Origin: Raffaelea ambrosiae
Lineage: Eukaryota; Ascomycota; Sordariomycetes; Ophiostomatales; Ophiostomataceae
Assembly (NCBI GenBank): GCA_002778195.1
Contig: PCDI01000005.1
Coordinates: 1,471,427 to 1,535,426, forward strand
Length of the DNA stretch: 64,000 bases
Direction of reading: 5' to 3'
In this document: one piece after another, positions 46,769-59,800 of the stretch
How the letters are laid out: each line of letters starts with the position of its first letter
Numbering within the stretch: the stretch's first letter is position 1
Position numbers and translations under genes: made by a program
Notes under the pieces: model-generated
Database searches by the model: none
What the model was told of the DNA's origin: nothing
Seen by the model: the letters and a program-made list of their open reading frames with translations, nothing else

Positions 46769-48676
46769 GGTTGCGATAATGTTTCTGCGTAGGGGACGGG
46801 CTTGGGGCAAGAGACTGGATCGACGGCGAATGTCTACTTGCGGTGCAGGACGAGAATGAATAGACGGAAGCAGCCAAAGAACAATAAGACAAACGATGAT
46901 CAACGGGCGACAACAACCAACCGAGGTTCAAAGTAGAAATTGTACTGTGGACGAAGGTACAACAGACAAAGCGGCATATACGGGACGAGCTACGAGGAGG
47001 GAAAGCAGAAAGAAAGAAGCGAAGAGTGAAAATAAACCACAATAAGCGGAGAGGCAGCGTGTCGGAGAGTCAAGAAAAAAAATTACCGAGAGAGAGAGAG
47101 AAAACGAGGGAGAAAGGGACAAATAGAGGCCGTGAGCCGGGACCAGTCCCGATCTGAGAAAAGCAAGTCTTCAGTTGGCTAGCCCGCGCGTGGCTGCATG
47201 CCGCATATAGCGGTGGTGCTCGAGTGGAGAGGAGGAGGAGTCTCTACGAGTAGTGTCTTCAGTTCTCCTCTTTTCGGGGACCCCCATCTTGGAGTCGTTG
47301 TTGGTTGGGGTCGTGGGACAGACCGACGGCTCCGGTCCAGGGGGCCAACGACTCGCAGAAGACAGGGAGGATTAGTCTACACGCGACCAGCCGAACGACC
47401 TTGCAGCAGCGGCTTCGGCTTTTACGCGGGGTGATGAGATCTGGCATGGACGAATGTCAGCGACCCATCCATGCGAGGACGACGCTGAAGGTACGCTTGT
47501 TTGCTGACTGGGCTTACGAGGTGGGTTGCAAGACGCCATGAACATGGCTGATGTCCTTTGGCGAAGTCAGACTGCTCTCAGCGACCGCCTGCCATTGCCG
47601 GCACAAATTGTTGCTGGTCCTACGTGGACTCGGGGACGACAGACAGACAGACTGACGGATAGCAGACTTCAAGACAAAGCGGTGGATTCTCGACATGCCG
47701 CGGGTTATCGGCGTTCGACCGAGGGCGAACAAGACTGGGGAAAGACCATAGGGGAGTTCCAGGCCAGCCAGCTCTAGCTGCTCTCGGCTTCTTGGCGATA
47801 GGGCCAGCCCACTTGGTTAACCTGGGCTATTCGGCTGGGGAAATTTTTGCTTGGCCAGCAAGGTGGACTTGCAGTAGTTTAAAAAGTAACTGTTGGACCG
47901 TGGTTGGATGGCTGCTTTTGCTGGCGTGTTTCGGGGCAATGTTCCCCGCGTCGCAACCCTCTCCCCGCGCAAAAGCCGGTCCAAGAGGCAAATGAGAGGA
48001 CTCGGTTTTTGGACGATTACCCCATACCACCCTCCCCCCCCCCCCCCCACAAAAAGGATTAGTGGACTGCGGGCGTATCGTACTCGTACGAATCCTTCGG
48101 GCGGAGTGGCCATGCAAAGCGTCGCTTGCACCAGAGTCTAATACGCAGGGTAGCAACCAGCGAACAACTTGTTGGTTGGAGTGTGGCTGCTGGACTGGGC
48201 CGGATCGCGAACAGGGCTGGCCGGCGACCTGCAGGTTTGTCGGGAACAAACGTCAAATGCTAGCCAATGTAAGACATCTATGCTTTGCATGTACCTGCCT
48301 TGCGTGGTCTTGATGGTTGGAGATTCGGCTCCGATTGCGTGGAGCCGCATGGCATTGGAGAAGATGGGATGAAAGGAGGACAGACCGAGGCCTGGACTCG
48401 GACCCAGACATAGACACAGACAAGGGACCGGGGCCGAGACATTCTGTGCTGTGTGTTGGTTCAATGCTTATTGTATATTTCAGAAGAAAAAAAAAAGAAA
48501 AAAAAGAAAAAAAAAGAAAAAAAAAGAAAAAAATTGGCAACCACGTCTCTACCTCACGACTAATATGCAAGAGACCTACATCCCAAACAACCTTCCTCCC
48601 CCCCCCTTCTCCCCTCTCCTCCTGATTACGTGGCCGTTGCAAGTCTCGTCTCACCTCACCACCCCATCGCCTCTTT
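46769..48676. other. Intergenic region, no credible gene
   Basis: 1.9 kb between the acyl-CoA synthetase start and the choline kinase stop. It contains a GA-rich tract at 47091-47101 (synthetase leader side), a poly-C run at 48034-48048 and an A-rich stretch with A(4-6)G units at 48485-48535 near the choline kinase 3' end. No coding signal. Confidence 0.45.
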
Positions 48677-51600
48677 TCAGTACTCGACCATCTTGATCTT
48701 GGCCTGCACAGCCTCCGGCAGCTCCTCCAGCTTGATCAGTCCCGCCTGCACGCAGTCGCCCAGGAAAAACAGGGCCCGGTCCTGCGCATAGGCCAGGTAG
48801 TCGAACTCTTCCTCGGCGTCGCCGCCGGCATCATCGTTGTCTTCGTTGTCGTTGTCGCCATCGGCGGCGGTGGTGGTGGTGGTGGCCGCCGCCGCCGTCG
48901 TCGTCGTCTTCTTCGCCTCCTCCTCCTCCAAACCGGGCACCTTGGCCTGCACAATGCCCCAGGCCACCCACATGGCACTGTTTGTCAGCCGCCACAGCCG
49001 GGTTTCGTCCATCAGATCCTGCACCTGCCGCTCAATCAGCTCCTCCCGCTTGCGCTCCTCTTCGATCCACCCGCCCGTCGGCACCCGCGCGTCCAGCATG
49101 AAGTCGGCAATCGAGCTGGTCGACGCAGTCGAGTGCAGGTGCGGCGTAGAGCGCTGCTGCTGCTGCTGTTGTTGTTGCGCGTCCACGGCCGAGGCAGACG
49201 CAGAAGGAGTGGCCGGCGACGGGGCGGCTGCGGTGGAGGAGGACAGCCCCAGCACGGCCGTCGACTGGGGACCAAACCGCGGCGTGTTGGGCCCGCCCTG
49301 GTGCGGGAACGCGGGCAGGTGCTCGACGTACGCGCGGATGAACCGGCGCTGCTGCTCGGGCGTCGGGTACCGGTGGGCGTTGCATGCGTGCGGGGCCTGC
49401 GCGTCGTGGTAGTTGTACGTCCACTCGGTAAAGTGGTTGGCAAACTCGAGTCCGGGCAGGTTGGCGGCCGCGTATTCAAAGTCGATCACCACCAGCTGCT
49501 TGTGCTCGTTCTCGGGCTGCAACAGCGGCGACCGCTCGTCGGGCCGCATGCGCAGAATATTGCCGTATTGTGTCTGCAGAGGAGACGAGTATTAGTATAT
49601 GCAACTGCTGGAGAACCCGAATTTTTTTTTTTTTTTTTCACAAAANNNNNNNNNNNNNNNNNNNNNNNNNNNNNNNNNNNNNNNNNNNNNNNNGGGGGGG
49701 GGGGGGGGGCGTACATCGTTGTGCGCAAAGACCAGCTGATTCCGGATGTTCTCCCATCCGCCATAGTGACGCAGCACATGCTCGCGATACTTCTCCGCCA
49801 TAGCACGGAACTTGGGCCACTCGACGCCGCACACAAGCCCGCGGTACTTCCAGGCATCGGAGGGCCCCGGAGACGTGGACGGCTCCGCACCACCGGCGGC
49901 TGCGATCTGCTTCTCCGTCGCCAGCACCTCGCGGTCCAGGTACGTAATGGTCCGCTCGACGGTGTCGATCCACTTGTCCCAGTTCTTCCACACGTTCGGC
50001 CCTTCGTCCAGCTCCTCCTCCAGCAGCTGGACGCCGTCGTGCAGCTCCCGCATGCGCTTGGCAATCATGCGGGACGTCTCGGGCTCGCGCATGGATGCGG
50101 CCGTCAGCGTCGTGGAAATGAAGTACTGCTCGAACCGGCCGTTGGCAAAGGTGCCGAGCAGGCGCGGGCCGATCTTCTTACGCGCCAGCCGCCGCAGCAC
50201 GCTCAGCTCCTTCTGCCGGTCAATCAGGTGCTCCACCTGCGGGCCGTAGATGCGCAGCAGCAGCTTGCTCGGCTTGCTGCGCCGGACGCCCGTCGCGCTC
50301 AGGCCGGTGTCGCTGCTGCGGCGCGGCAGGTACGCCGTAGCCGCACCCGCATGCGTCGGCGCCAGCGGGTCGGTCGCGGAGGCATGTGGCGGTGGCCCGT
50401 CCGCAGGCGGCGACACGACGTAGACGGCATTGGTCAGCGCGCCGCTCAGGCGCTCCACCGAAATGGTCTCGCCGGCCTCCAGCGGCACCCTGCGCCAGCC
50501 CTTGAGCCGCAGCGTGTGCGCCAGCCGGATGATCTCGTTCTTGAAGTGCAGCCACGCCTGGCGCTCCTTCTCCTCGCGCCGGCCGGACAGGGACCCGACC
50601 TCCGACGGGGCGCGGCTCAGCAAGCCCGGCTGGCTGGCCACCGCGTACTTGAGCGTCTTGCTGTTGTCCAGGACCGCGTCGCAGCTGGGCACCAGCACGT
50701 CGCCGTCGACGTAGTCCGTGTCGGACGACACCGCCCGGGACGGCGGGTGGGCACGCAGGCTGCGCGACTGGCGACGGCCGCTGGCGCTGCTGGCGCTGCC
50801 CGCGTGGCGGGGGACGTTGAAAAAGCCGGCAATCGATTCGATGCCCATCGCCGCCAGGTTGTCGTCCACAATGCGCTGCAGCCGGTCCAGGGAGACCTCG
50901 CTCGAGTTCGAGCCCGTCGACGGCGTGCGCGGACGCTTCTTCGCCGCGTCGGCCGAGGATCGTGGAGGCTCCTGCTGCTCGTCGTCGTCGTCGTCGTCAT
51001 TCTCGTCGTCCACGGCCTCTTCGTCCACATAATGCTCCTTGGACGGCCCTCCCTTTGCTGGCTTGGGCTTCTCTTTCGCCTTGCGGCCGTCGGCGGCCGG
51101 CGGAGACTTGGACTTGGACTTCTTCACGTGCGAGCGGTGGCCGCGTGTCAGCCGCTTCTGCTTCTTGGCCTTCTCGTGCTCGATCCACTCGGCAATCTGC
51201 GCCATCAGCCGGGCGCTGCCCTGGTCGACGCTGCGGCGCCGGTGCGGGTGGCCGCCATGGTGCGGCCGCAGAGACGGCGACTGCGAAGGGAGCTTGGGGT
51301 CGTCGGTGGGCAGCTGGGCCGGCGAGCTGGTGTGGCTGACGCCGCTGTCCAGGGCGCTCTGGCTGATCAGGGAGGTCCGAGAAGACAATGTCGACGGCGG
51401 CGCGCGTCCACTGAGCCGGCGAGAGGCAACGTTGGCCGGGAACTGCCGTATGGGCACCTCCTCCACGGGAGGCAGCTCCTGGATGGACGAGGCATCGGGC
51501 TCGGCAATCTGGACCGCTGGAACGGGGTCAGCAGAGGCCATCGTAGGCAGGGAGAGGCCGCTCTCAGCAACACAGTCTGGGGGGTGTCTGTCTCTGTCTC

Positions 51601-52017
51601 TATGTCTCTGTCTGCGGCTCTGCCTCTCTTTCTTTCTCTTCCTGTCTCTTTCTTTCTCGGAATCGTTCTCTGCTCTTCGCTTGCGTTCTGTCTTGTTTGC
51701 TGAGGCTTCCTCGTTTCCTGTTTGCTTGGTCTCCCTTTCCACGCCGTACCATGCGTTCTCTAGGTCAAACAACAAAGACAGGCAATTGATTGTCCACCAC
51801 TCGGTGAAACTGAGAGCCCCCAAGTGGTCCAAGAGCGCAGGCGGTCACGAGCCCACACAACAAACAAGGGAAAAAAAGCGTAGCAATGGGGGTTCCGGAG
51901 CAGGCGCCACACACCTTTGGGGAGGCCACTTAGTGGGGGTGTCTTGTCCGAGTCGTCGCGGAGCGCCGACCGAAGAGGCACAGACCGCGGCGAGTTTGCT
52001 ATCGGCGGGTTCGACAT
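48677..52017 (-). CDS. CKI1: Choline kinase (choline/ethanolamine kinase family), long fungal form
   Basis: Phosphorylates choline with ATP, first step of the CDP-choline route to phosphatidylcholine. Model: exons 52017-51915, 51516-49715 and 49573-48677 (933 residues). Intron 1 (398 nt, GTGTGT...CTGAC...TTCCAG) joins GLPK to AVQIAEPD; intron 2 (GTACGC...CTGCAG) holds the 48-N gap. A disordered Ser/Arg/Lys-rich N-terminus of about 350 residues with a poly-Asp run precedes the kinase, which explains the length (yeast Cki1 is 582). Kinase motifs: VSVERLSGALTNAVY-like ATP loop, LLLRIYGPQVEHLIDRQKEL, Brenner motif HNDTQYGNILR rebuilt across the gapped intron, and choline-kinase motif VVIDFEYAAANLPGLEFANH. 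The C-terminal half carries Gln and Thr/Ala runs. A shorter model starting at MASADP (51541) is possible, but the spliced start gives the usual LPK-AVQIAEP junction. Confidence 0.92.
49646..49693. other. Assembly gap (48 N) next to a 16-nt G run
   Basis: A run of N from 49646 to 49693, followed by G at 49694-49709 and preceded by a poly-T tract with ACAAAA. It lies wholly inside the second choline kinase intron, so the coding sequence is not affected. The G homopolymer probably caused the gap. Confidence 0.98.
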
Positions 52018-53044
52018 GGCAGCCTTGGGGGTCGTATGTTCGAATTGGCAGCTGCCTCGTGCGTGGTTTTTTGTGTCGTGTTTTGTCTGCTTGGCTCGGG
52101 TGGCCGACAAGGCCAGGTTGACGTAGCTTGGCACCTCTTTTTTTTTTTTTTCGTGGGGTAGTTAATAGCTATCTGCTCAGCTCAGGGACTGTGTTGACAG
52201 GGGGGGTGCTGGCCAGTGTTGGGTGGTTGGACCGAGGAGAGTTTCACGGCTGGCAACGGTCAACACGAGACTTTTGTGATCGTTGTCGCTTGCCCGTCTC
52301 TTATCGCATGCAGACAAGACAAACTTCCCACCGCAGCGTGTCCGGAAAAGGAAGGAAGTGTTGGGCTGTTGGGTCGCTCTTTCTTTGCTTTTATTATTTT
52401 GCCTCCCATTTTGTTCTACTTTGCTGCCTAGTTTCGCCGAGTTATGCACGAATGCGAGCGCTCTTCACATGGAAACCGGCCTAGCCCCACTTACGTCACC
52501 AGACCAAACATACAAAGTAGTCCATTCTCTCCTGCCCATTCTTGGCTCTGCAGAGTGTTGCTGTATTGCGCTGTAGTCATTGCTGTGATCCCGAAATGGC
52601 CTATTGCTTCTGTGTTTCTTGAACAGCTCTTGTGTGTGTTTCCTGAAGCATGGCTTCTCCCCAATCGCGCGTCCTCCTTCGCCGCGGCGGTGCTGCTCTT
52701 CCCACTCGCTCGCCGAACTGCACAGGGGGGTGGCTGGGAAGGCCAAGACCGCCATCGTCGCAGCACTGGCCACACCGGCCCGAGTGCCTCCTGTTGCGTT
52801 CCTTGTTTCTGTCGCACAGGATGTGATAGTGGCGACGGCGTCGTTTGAATGAGTAGAGTTGTTTCTGTTGCATTGATGGCGGCTGTGGGGGTTTGCCAAG
52901 CGATCAGAGGAGGAGAGAGGATGGCGGGTGGCGTGTCTGGAGGCCTTGCGCCGACTGACGTTCTTCCCATATCTCTCCCGCACATTCCATCTGATTGATA
53001 ACAGCAAGCTGTCCAGCAAAGCCATTCATCCTGCTGGTCGTCGG
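52018..53044. other. Intergenic region upstream of choline kinase
   Basis: 1.03 kb between the start of choline kinase and the stop of COX16 (both minus), containing the choline kinase promoter and leader. A 13-nt poly-T run sits at 52139-52151. A 186-codon minus-strand frame at 52465-53025 is Arg/Ser-rich with no domain and is not called. Confidence 0.45.
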
Positions 53045-53472
53045 TTACAAGACGCCGTCGTTCTCACCCTTGAGTCTGTCGACCCGCTTCTGCTCCCAGT
53101 TGTCCAGGTCTTTGTGTGCCATCCTCTGTTGTAGAAAACGTTGTCAGCAGGTGTTTTTGCAAACAAGAGTCGAAATCAGAAAAAAAAAAAATCGAAAAAT
53201 CTCACATAGTACTCCTCCCGCATGTTCACCCGCCGTCCAGCCTTGCCAATGCCCAGCTCTTCCTCCTTTGACAGCTGCCGCACTTTCCGGTCGTAGCGCT
53301 CGTAGCGGATGGCCGTGGCCGGAGTCAGGACAAATGATCCGCCAACAATGACCATCATAAATGGTAACCCAAACATCAGGAACGGGTGCTTGGCCATACC
53401 AGCACGGTACCGCGCTGCGAAGTTGTTGACGTCGGCAGACGATCGAAACTTTTTCCTCTGGAACGTACCCAT
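53045..53472 (-). CDS. COX16: Cytochrome c oxidase assembly protein Cox16
   Basis: A small mitochondrial inner-membrane protein needed to assemble complex IV, working with Cox1/Cox2 maturation factors. Model: exons 53472-53206 and 53125-53045 (115 residues; yeast Cox16 is 118). The intron is 80 nt, GTGAGA...CTACAACAG, and joins NMREEYY to RMAHKDLDNWEQKR. The start MGTFQRKKFRSSADVNNFAA gives a basic N-terminus. One membrane span follows (HPFLMFGLPFMMVIVGGSFV), then the conserved RYERYDRKVRQLSKEEEL segment and a charged C-terminal tail ending in GENDGVL. It diverges from MEC1 with 417 bp between the start codons. Confidence 0.95.
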
Positions 53473-53889
53473 TGCGGAGGTTGGCAGGCGGCTCTTAACT
53501 AACTGCAGATGTAAATATATGTATATCCAGTGATAAGTGTCGCACAAGTATCAGAGAGGTTTTGGTGTTGTAGGCTGGACTGAGTTGTCAAGAGTTGAGA
53601 TGGAATGAGAAGACGGTCTCTTTTTCATATCACGGAACCCAGCGGCAGAAAAGTGGAATGACCAATCGAGACCAATCGGATGGGTCATGTGACCACGCGA
53701 GCTTGTTGCCCCGCCCAACTCTTGCTATGCTTTAGGCCAGTTCCTACCCGTCGCGTCTTGCCATTTTCCCCCCATATTTGCTGGTCAGGCAGAAAACTGG
53801 TCAAGCAAAAAAACTCTGGTCCACGACACCTCAAATCCACCGATGCCGCCGGCCACCTGCGACCAACCCAGGCCCAATGTTGCCACACT
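53473..53889. promoter_or_regulatory. Shared divergent promoter region of COX16 and MEC1
   Basis: 417 bp between the two opposing start codons must hold both promoters and leaders. AT-rich DNA with TATATG/TATATCC lies near 53513-53526 on the COX16 side, and CCAAT occurs at 53661-53665 and 53671-53675 (GACCAATCGA, GACCAATCGG). Function not tested. Confidence 0.5.
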
Positions 53890-56800
53890 ATGAGCCTGCC
53901 GTCTCACAATGCAATCCGGCGGACAGACGGCGGCGGCGAGCGGGCACGCTCCCCCGTCGTCCCGCAACTCGTCGACGATGATCCCTTCAGCAGGGATAAG
54001 AACCCCAAGCGGAGGAAAACGGAGGCCTTGGCCGACCTGTCGATCGTCGACAATCTGCGCCATCGGATAGGCGAGCAGTTTGACGTGGACACTGGTAAAA
54101 ACATGAAAGAGACCCTGGAAAACATGTGGTATGTTTGCATGGACCCTTGGGGCTCATTCATGACCTTTGTCTGAAGCATACTATCTGCTGCATTTCATGA
54201 CCCTGGCTGTGGCTGACAAGTTGGAAGCGAGGAAATCCGAATCAACAAAGACAAGCAAGACGAGTCCAGTGTCCTCGCGGCCCTCAAGTTCCTCAGCCAG
54301 GCCATCTGTGCTGCCGCCGAAACCGCGGCCCTGTCCGACCCCAAAGACGGCTCCTCTGCGATCCTGTGCCAAAGCTGCACCACCATCAACACCAAATGTA
54401 CCCTTGGCGACGTTGGCCAGGGACATGGCTACGAATACGACATGTTTCAAGATGTTTTCAGCAAATTTGTTCCGCCAACAGGCCCGCTTGCCGTCCGAGC
54501 CTTAATCCTCATCGGCCGGCTTGTCTACCACAGCAACAAGGAGGATATTCTCGACTATGAGCGCTCTACCCTGTGCAAATGGACGGCTACTCGGCTATGC
54601 AGTGCCGACAAGGCTGTGCGGACCCAGGCAACGTGCGTATAGACATCATACGAAATGGCAGAGTTCCCAAGACTAAACGAGCAACAGGAAGACGCTGGCT
54701 GTGTTCGCCCGCGACAGAGCAGACGCCTGCCAACTTATCTCAGACAAGAACAGGAAGCGCATCTACTACGGTCTCAACAAAATGTTTGAATCCAAAGACT
54801 GCACAGCACAAGAAACGAGCGCTCTTGTCTGGACACAGCTTGGAATGTAGGAGACAGCACCCCCTCCGAACTCATGCCCACGTGGCACATCAATCTCATA
54901 CTGTATACAGAGTTGTGTCCGAGGACAGCCTCGAACCAGTCCTCCGAGGGTTACTTCGCCTGCTCGACAGTGGGCACAGGCCTGTCCGCGATCTGGCTAT
55001 ATCAGAGGTGGGGAGAAGCACTCGCCCGTCACTGTCCGTCTTCATCTGATGCTCACCTACATTTCTTAGATACGGTATCTAGCCTCATCGTTTGGGCGGA
55101 CGCCAAATGAAATTTTCGAACCCCACTGGAGAAGCACGGCATACCATATTGTCAAGCACATAGCAGACAGACCAACAGTGGCCGCCAGCATTGCCAATCT
55201 GTTTGGCAGGACCGTGCCGAGACTGGCTCTTCGGCTCCAGTCACAGGCTATCCCAGACCTCCTGTTTCAGAAGCAGCTGGCCCCCATCAGAAAAATTGCC
55301 GAGTTCCGTGGCAATGGCGAAGAGTTGTGGCCCACGCTGATTGACAAAGATAATCTGGCATCTATATTGGCCTTCTGGGTGCAGCTGCCACCTGACGTGG
55401 CTACCTTGGACGATCTGATGCTCCCTCTCCAAAGCCTGTCTGCCCGTCTGGGGCCGGCCACAATTAGCGAGTTTATGGGCGCAGCAGCAGTCCCCGTACT
55501 TGCAGAGCTCTTCATTCGTCTCACCAGCAAGCTGATTTATGGAATCCCGCAAAAGTTCGATAGTGTGAGTCCAGCTCCATGGTGTAGCTCAGTCATTTGG
55601 TCATTCGAGCAATCTGACGCAGTATAGATATCTGAGGCCATCGGGTTCGCTCCTATCCTCACCATTGCTCAGCTACTAAAGAAGGACCCGGTGAGCCAGT
55701 CGGACGAGGAACTGGTAACCGATTTTTTGTCCCAGCATGTTTTGGGTCTCACAACTACGTTGTCGAATGTCCGCTCCTACGGTGGCAAGAAGCACCTTTG
55801 CCACTGGATCGATGGTATCCGAGCGTTGGAACTGCTCGTCAAGTACCTGCGATCCGAGATCAGGATTGCGCGCCCACAGGTACGTGTGGTTTGTTCGGCT
55901 TGGGCTCGTACAGCATGGGTCAAACACTAACAGAAGCCTACCAGGTCATATCGTTTCTGCTCGACGCCCTCTGCGTTGATGGTGCTGGCTATGCCGCCTG
56001 TTGGCAGGCTGATGTCAGACGATCGGCCATGTCCTGCTGGGTCGCCCTGGTTCAAAATGTCGGAGATGAAAACCTCAGCACCTTGATCGAGACCACCTTT
56101 GCCGTCATCCGCAGGAACTGGGACCAATTTGGAAAGGTCGAGAAGAACGAATGCGAGGTGCTGCTGACTTGGCTGCTAGCCAAGCCCGATGGCCGCAACC
56201 ACCGAAAAGGCCTGTTGGAAAAGATCGATATGCTGCCGCACTTGAAGATCCCTGCACTGAACAGAGCGGTCGACCAGAAACTGGACAAGCTGCGACAGCC
56301 TCTCGGAGTCATGCAAACCATTGACCTGTTTGCCCAGCGGATCACACACGAGAACCTCGACGTTGTCTGGGTGGCCTTGGAGGACGCTGAAGAGTTTCTG
56401 GAAAACAACCAGGACGTTCTGCAGGGGCCGGCGCAAGGCGAAAAGTCCGACTCAGCAGTGGCACACTTTGTGCGTGCCCTGCTGGACTGCTCGGCCAAAT
56501 ACAGTGCATCGGAGCATGTTCTGGCGGAGAAGTGCCTGGCCTGCGTCGGCCTCGTCGGCTGTCTGGGCGCCAACCGTCTCGGAGCTGTCGGGAAGGAGGC
56601 CCCGTTTATCGTGATCTGGAACTTCCGGGTGGTCGAGGAGGGCATCGACTTTGTCATGTATATGCTGCAGCACGTGCTCACCCGCGCGTTCCTGTCAGCG
56701 ACAAACTCTACGAGCCAGGGCCTGATCGCCTATGCGGTGCAGACATTGCTGTCGCGGTGCGGCATCAGCACGGCTGTCCGCAGCGGAGGTGCCGAGGAGC

Positions 56801-59800
56801 ATGACACGTATGTGAAGTGGAAGGCTCTCCCAGAGCTGGTTCAAACTGTCCTGTCTCCTCTTCTTGTGTCCAAGTACCACATTGCACCGCCCGGCCCCAT
56901 CCAGGCCATGTACCCGATCTTTCGTGCCGGGCGCACGTACGGCGACTGGCTGCGCTTGCTGGTCGCTGATCTTCTCGCCAAGTCCCAAAATCCGTTTGGC
57001 GATGTTCTGTACGAAGCGCTTTCGCGCGCCACGAAAGGCCAGGATCTGGCCGTGGCCGAATTCCTGCTGCCGTACATGGTCGTGTATGTCGTGACCGGCC
57101 CCCGCAGCACGCAGAAGGATCGCGAGCAGGTTGCCTTGGAGCTGCAGTACATCTCCCAGTATCAGCCTCTCGACGAGGCGCCGTCCATGGAACGAGAGCA
57201 GGCGAAGCTCTTCTACGATGTAAGCGGGCTCTCGGCGGGCTGTCGGCGGGCTCTCTCTTCCATATGCACATTTTGTCTGGTCTTCGTGCTAATCTTTCAC
57301 GTCAACAGGCCGTCTTCCGCGTAATTGAATATGCCATGGTCTGGCTGCGCACCTGCGTGCACCATGAAAAGCCCATGGGGGTTGCACACATGGAGAAGTT
57401 CCTGGAAGCATTCCCCGCAGAGGTGCTGTCTCAGCGAGCGCTCTACTGCAAGGACTACGCGCGGGCCATGTTCTTCCTCGAGCCCGTAGTCATGGCGCCT
57501 GTGCCGGACTCGGATACTGAAGGGACGGCGAGGCGCATGAAAGCGGAGTCCGACCTGATCGACATCTACGCGCAAATTGACGACCCGGACTGTCTCAGCG
57601 GCATCATGACCAAAGTGGGAGGGGATGTGGAGATGAACACATACCGAAAGGCGCTCTTGGAGCAGAAGGCCGGCCGGTGGGAATCCGCAACAACGTGGCA
57701 CCTCTCTGATCTGAGCGCGCAGCCGGACAATGTCGATATTCAAGCACGCGTGCTGCAGTGTTTCCTGGAAGCCGGGCACCACGGTAAGTTTGCAGTCCGC
57801 TGTCTCACCAGCTCCTTTGATTAGCTTGTCACTAAAACAGGCAATCGCACAGATGCCCTCCTGGCCAGGGTCGACAGCATGAACCTGGCTGAGGCACCAG
57901 CCACGACTATCAACAAGGTGCTGCCTCTCGCTGTGGAAGCGGCATGGTCCACGTTTCAGTGGGAAAAGCTGAACGCTCTTGTTCCCGTGTACAAGGGCGA
58001 CGTGTCGGACATCTTCAATGTCGGCCTTGCCAGCGCATTGTCGGCGCTGCAAAGGCACAACAAGGCTGGTTTTGACGCGACGCTGGAAAAGATTGTCGAG
58101 CATGTCGCATCTTCCATGTCCTATTCGACGACGTCCTCTCTGCAGGCGTGTCACGAAGCGATGCTCAAGGCGCACATTGTCACTGATCTGCGGATGATCG
58201 GCTCCGCAACGGCAAAAGACCCGACCGAAGGAATGGAGCGGAGGTCGAGTGGGCTAAGCGCACAAAAGCGCGTGCGTGCAGCTGTGTCGACGGTGATCCA
58301 GAGGCTCGATCTGCTGGAGGACGTAAGCGACAAGCGGTATGTTCTGGGACTGCACCGGGCAGCTATGGAGTCCATGCGGCCGGTGTATGGAGACAGCGAG
58401 ATATCGGCGTTGTGGCTGCTGAGTGCGCGTCTGGCAAGAAAGACGGGAGCAAACGGAGAATGCCTCAAGGCGATTGCCCATGCGCGGCAGCTGAACAACC
58501 CAGAAGCGGAAGTGGAAAACGCACGGCGGCAATGGGCCTGGGGCGGCAGACACCAGGCCATCGCAGACCTGCAGGCAACCATAGACAAGGAGCTGCTCAC
58601 CACCAGCAATGAGGGCACCATAGGCAAGAAGCCCTCTGCCCAAGACGCGCCGCTTGCAGCCAGGGCCAAGCTCCTGCTGACACGGTGGCTCGACGCCAGC
58701 GGCGAGACATCGCGATCGGCGCTCCGCGACGAGTACCAGAGGCTTGCCAGCAAGAACAGATACTGGGAGAAGAGCCACTACTTCCTGGGCCGGCACTACA
58801 AGAAGATCTTGGAGTCGGAGCAGGCGCTCAAGCCGGACGAGCAGAGCGACTCGTTCCTGACGGGCGAAGTGGCGCGGCTCGAAATTGACAACTACCTCCG
58901 GGCAGCCAACTACGGTACGAAATACCTACACACGACGCTGCCGCGCGTGCTCACCGTCTGGCTGGAGCTGGGCTCGCGCGTAGACAAGGCGCCGGACGGC
59001 AAGGCGGCGGTGTCGAACGAGCTGCGCCGGCGACGGGAAGATGAGCTGACGCTTCTGCACAAGCGTCTGCTGAAGCATGTGAATCGGCTGCCGCCCTTCA
59101 TCTTCTACTCTGCGCTGCCGCAGCTGGTGGCGCGCGTCAACCACCCGCACCGAGACGCGTGCCACGTGCTGGACCAGATGATTGCCAAGGTGGTCAATGC
59201 CTACCCGCAGCAGGCGCTGTGGAACGTGTTTGCGGTGTTGACGAAGCGCGAGGGGCGCGAAGGGCGCGAGGGCAAAGTCAAACTGGCCAAAAAAGCGTCG
59301 GAACGTCTGCTGAAGGCTCTCTGCTCGGTGCCGGGCCAGGCGCAGGCGGGCGGTGGCGGAGGGACGTCAGGCCTGAAGCTGCAGTCGCTGCTGCGGCGAG
59401 GCGTCGACCTGGCAGAGCAGCTGGTGGGCGTCGGCCGCAAGGGCAACTACCGGACGAACAACACGACCAAGTCGGCCAGCCTGAAGCGCGACATGGGGTT
59501 CAAGCTGGCCAACCAGGAGTTTCCGCTGGTGGTGCCGATCGGGCGCTGCCTGACAGCGACGCTGCCAAGGCGGATGCCGGAAGCCGGAAGGCGCTCAGCA
59601 GGAGGAGGAGGAGGAGCAGGAGGAGCAGGAGGAGCAGGCGGCGTGGCGGCAGCATCAGCGGCAGCAGCATCGGGAGGAGCATCGACGATGACGAGCACGG
59701 GCGGGGTGGCCAACAGCATGGACAGCAGCGCGCCTGTGGGCGGCAGCCACAACGCGTTTGCGTCGGACGTGATCACGATCCACTCGTTCCTGGACGAGGT

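Noticed and set aside
51539..51541. ATG (MASADP) as the choline kinase start
   Set aside because: The spliced model starting at 52017 gives LPK-AVQIAEP with good donor, branch point and acceptor. The MASADP start would use intron sequence as coding.
49133..51703. 856-codon plus-strand frame opposite choline kinase
   Set aside because: It reads through the N gap, is an antisense shadow of a GC-rich coding region and contains no domain.
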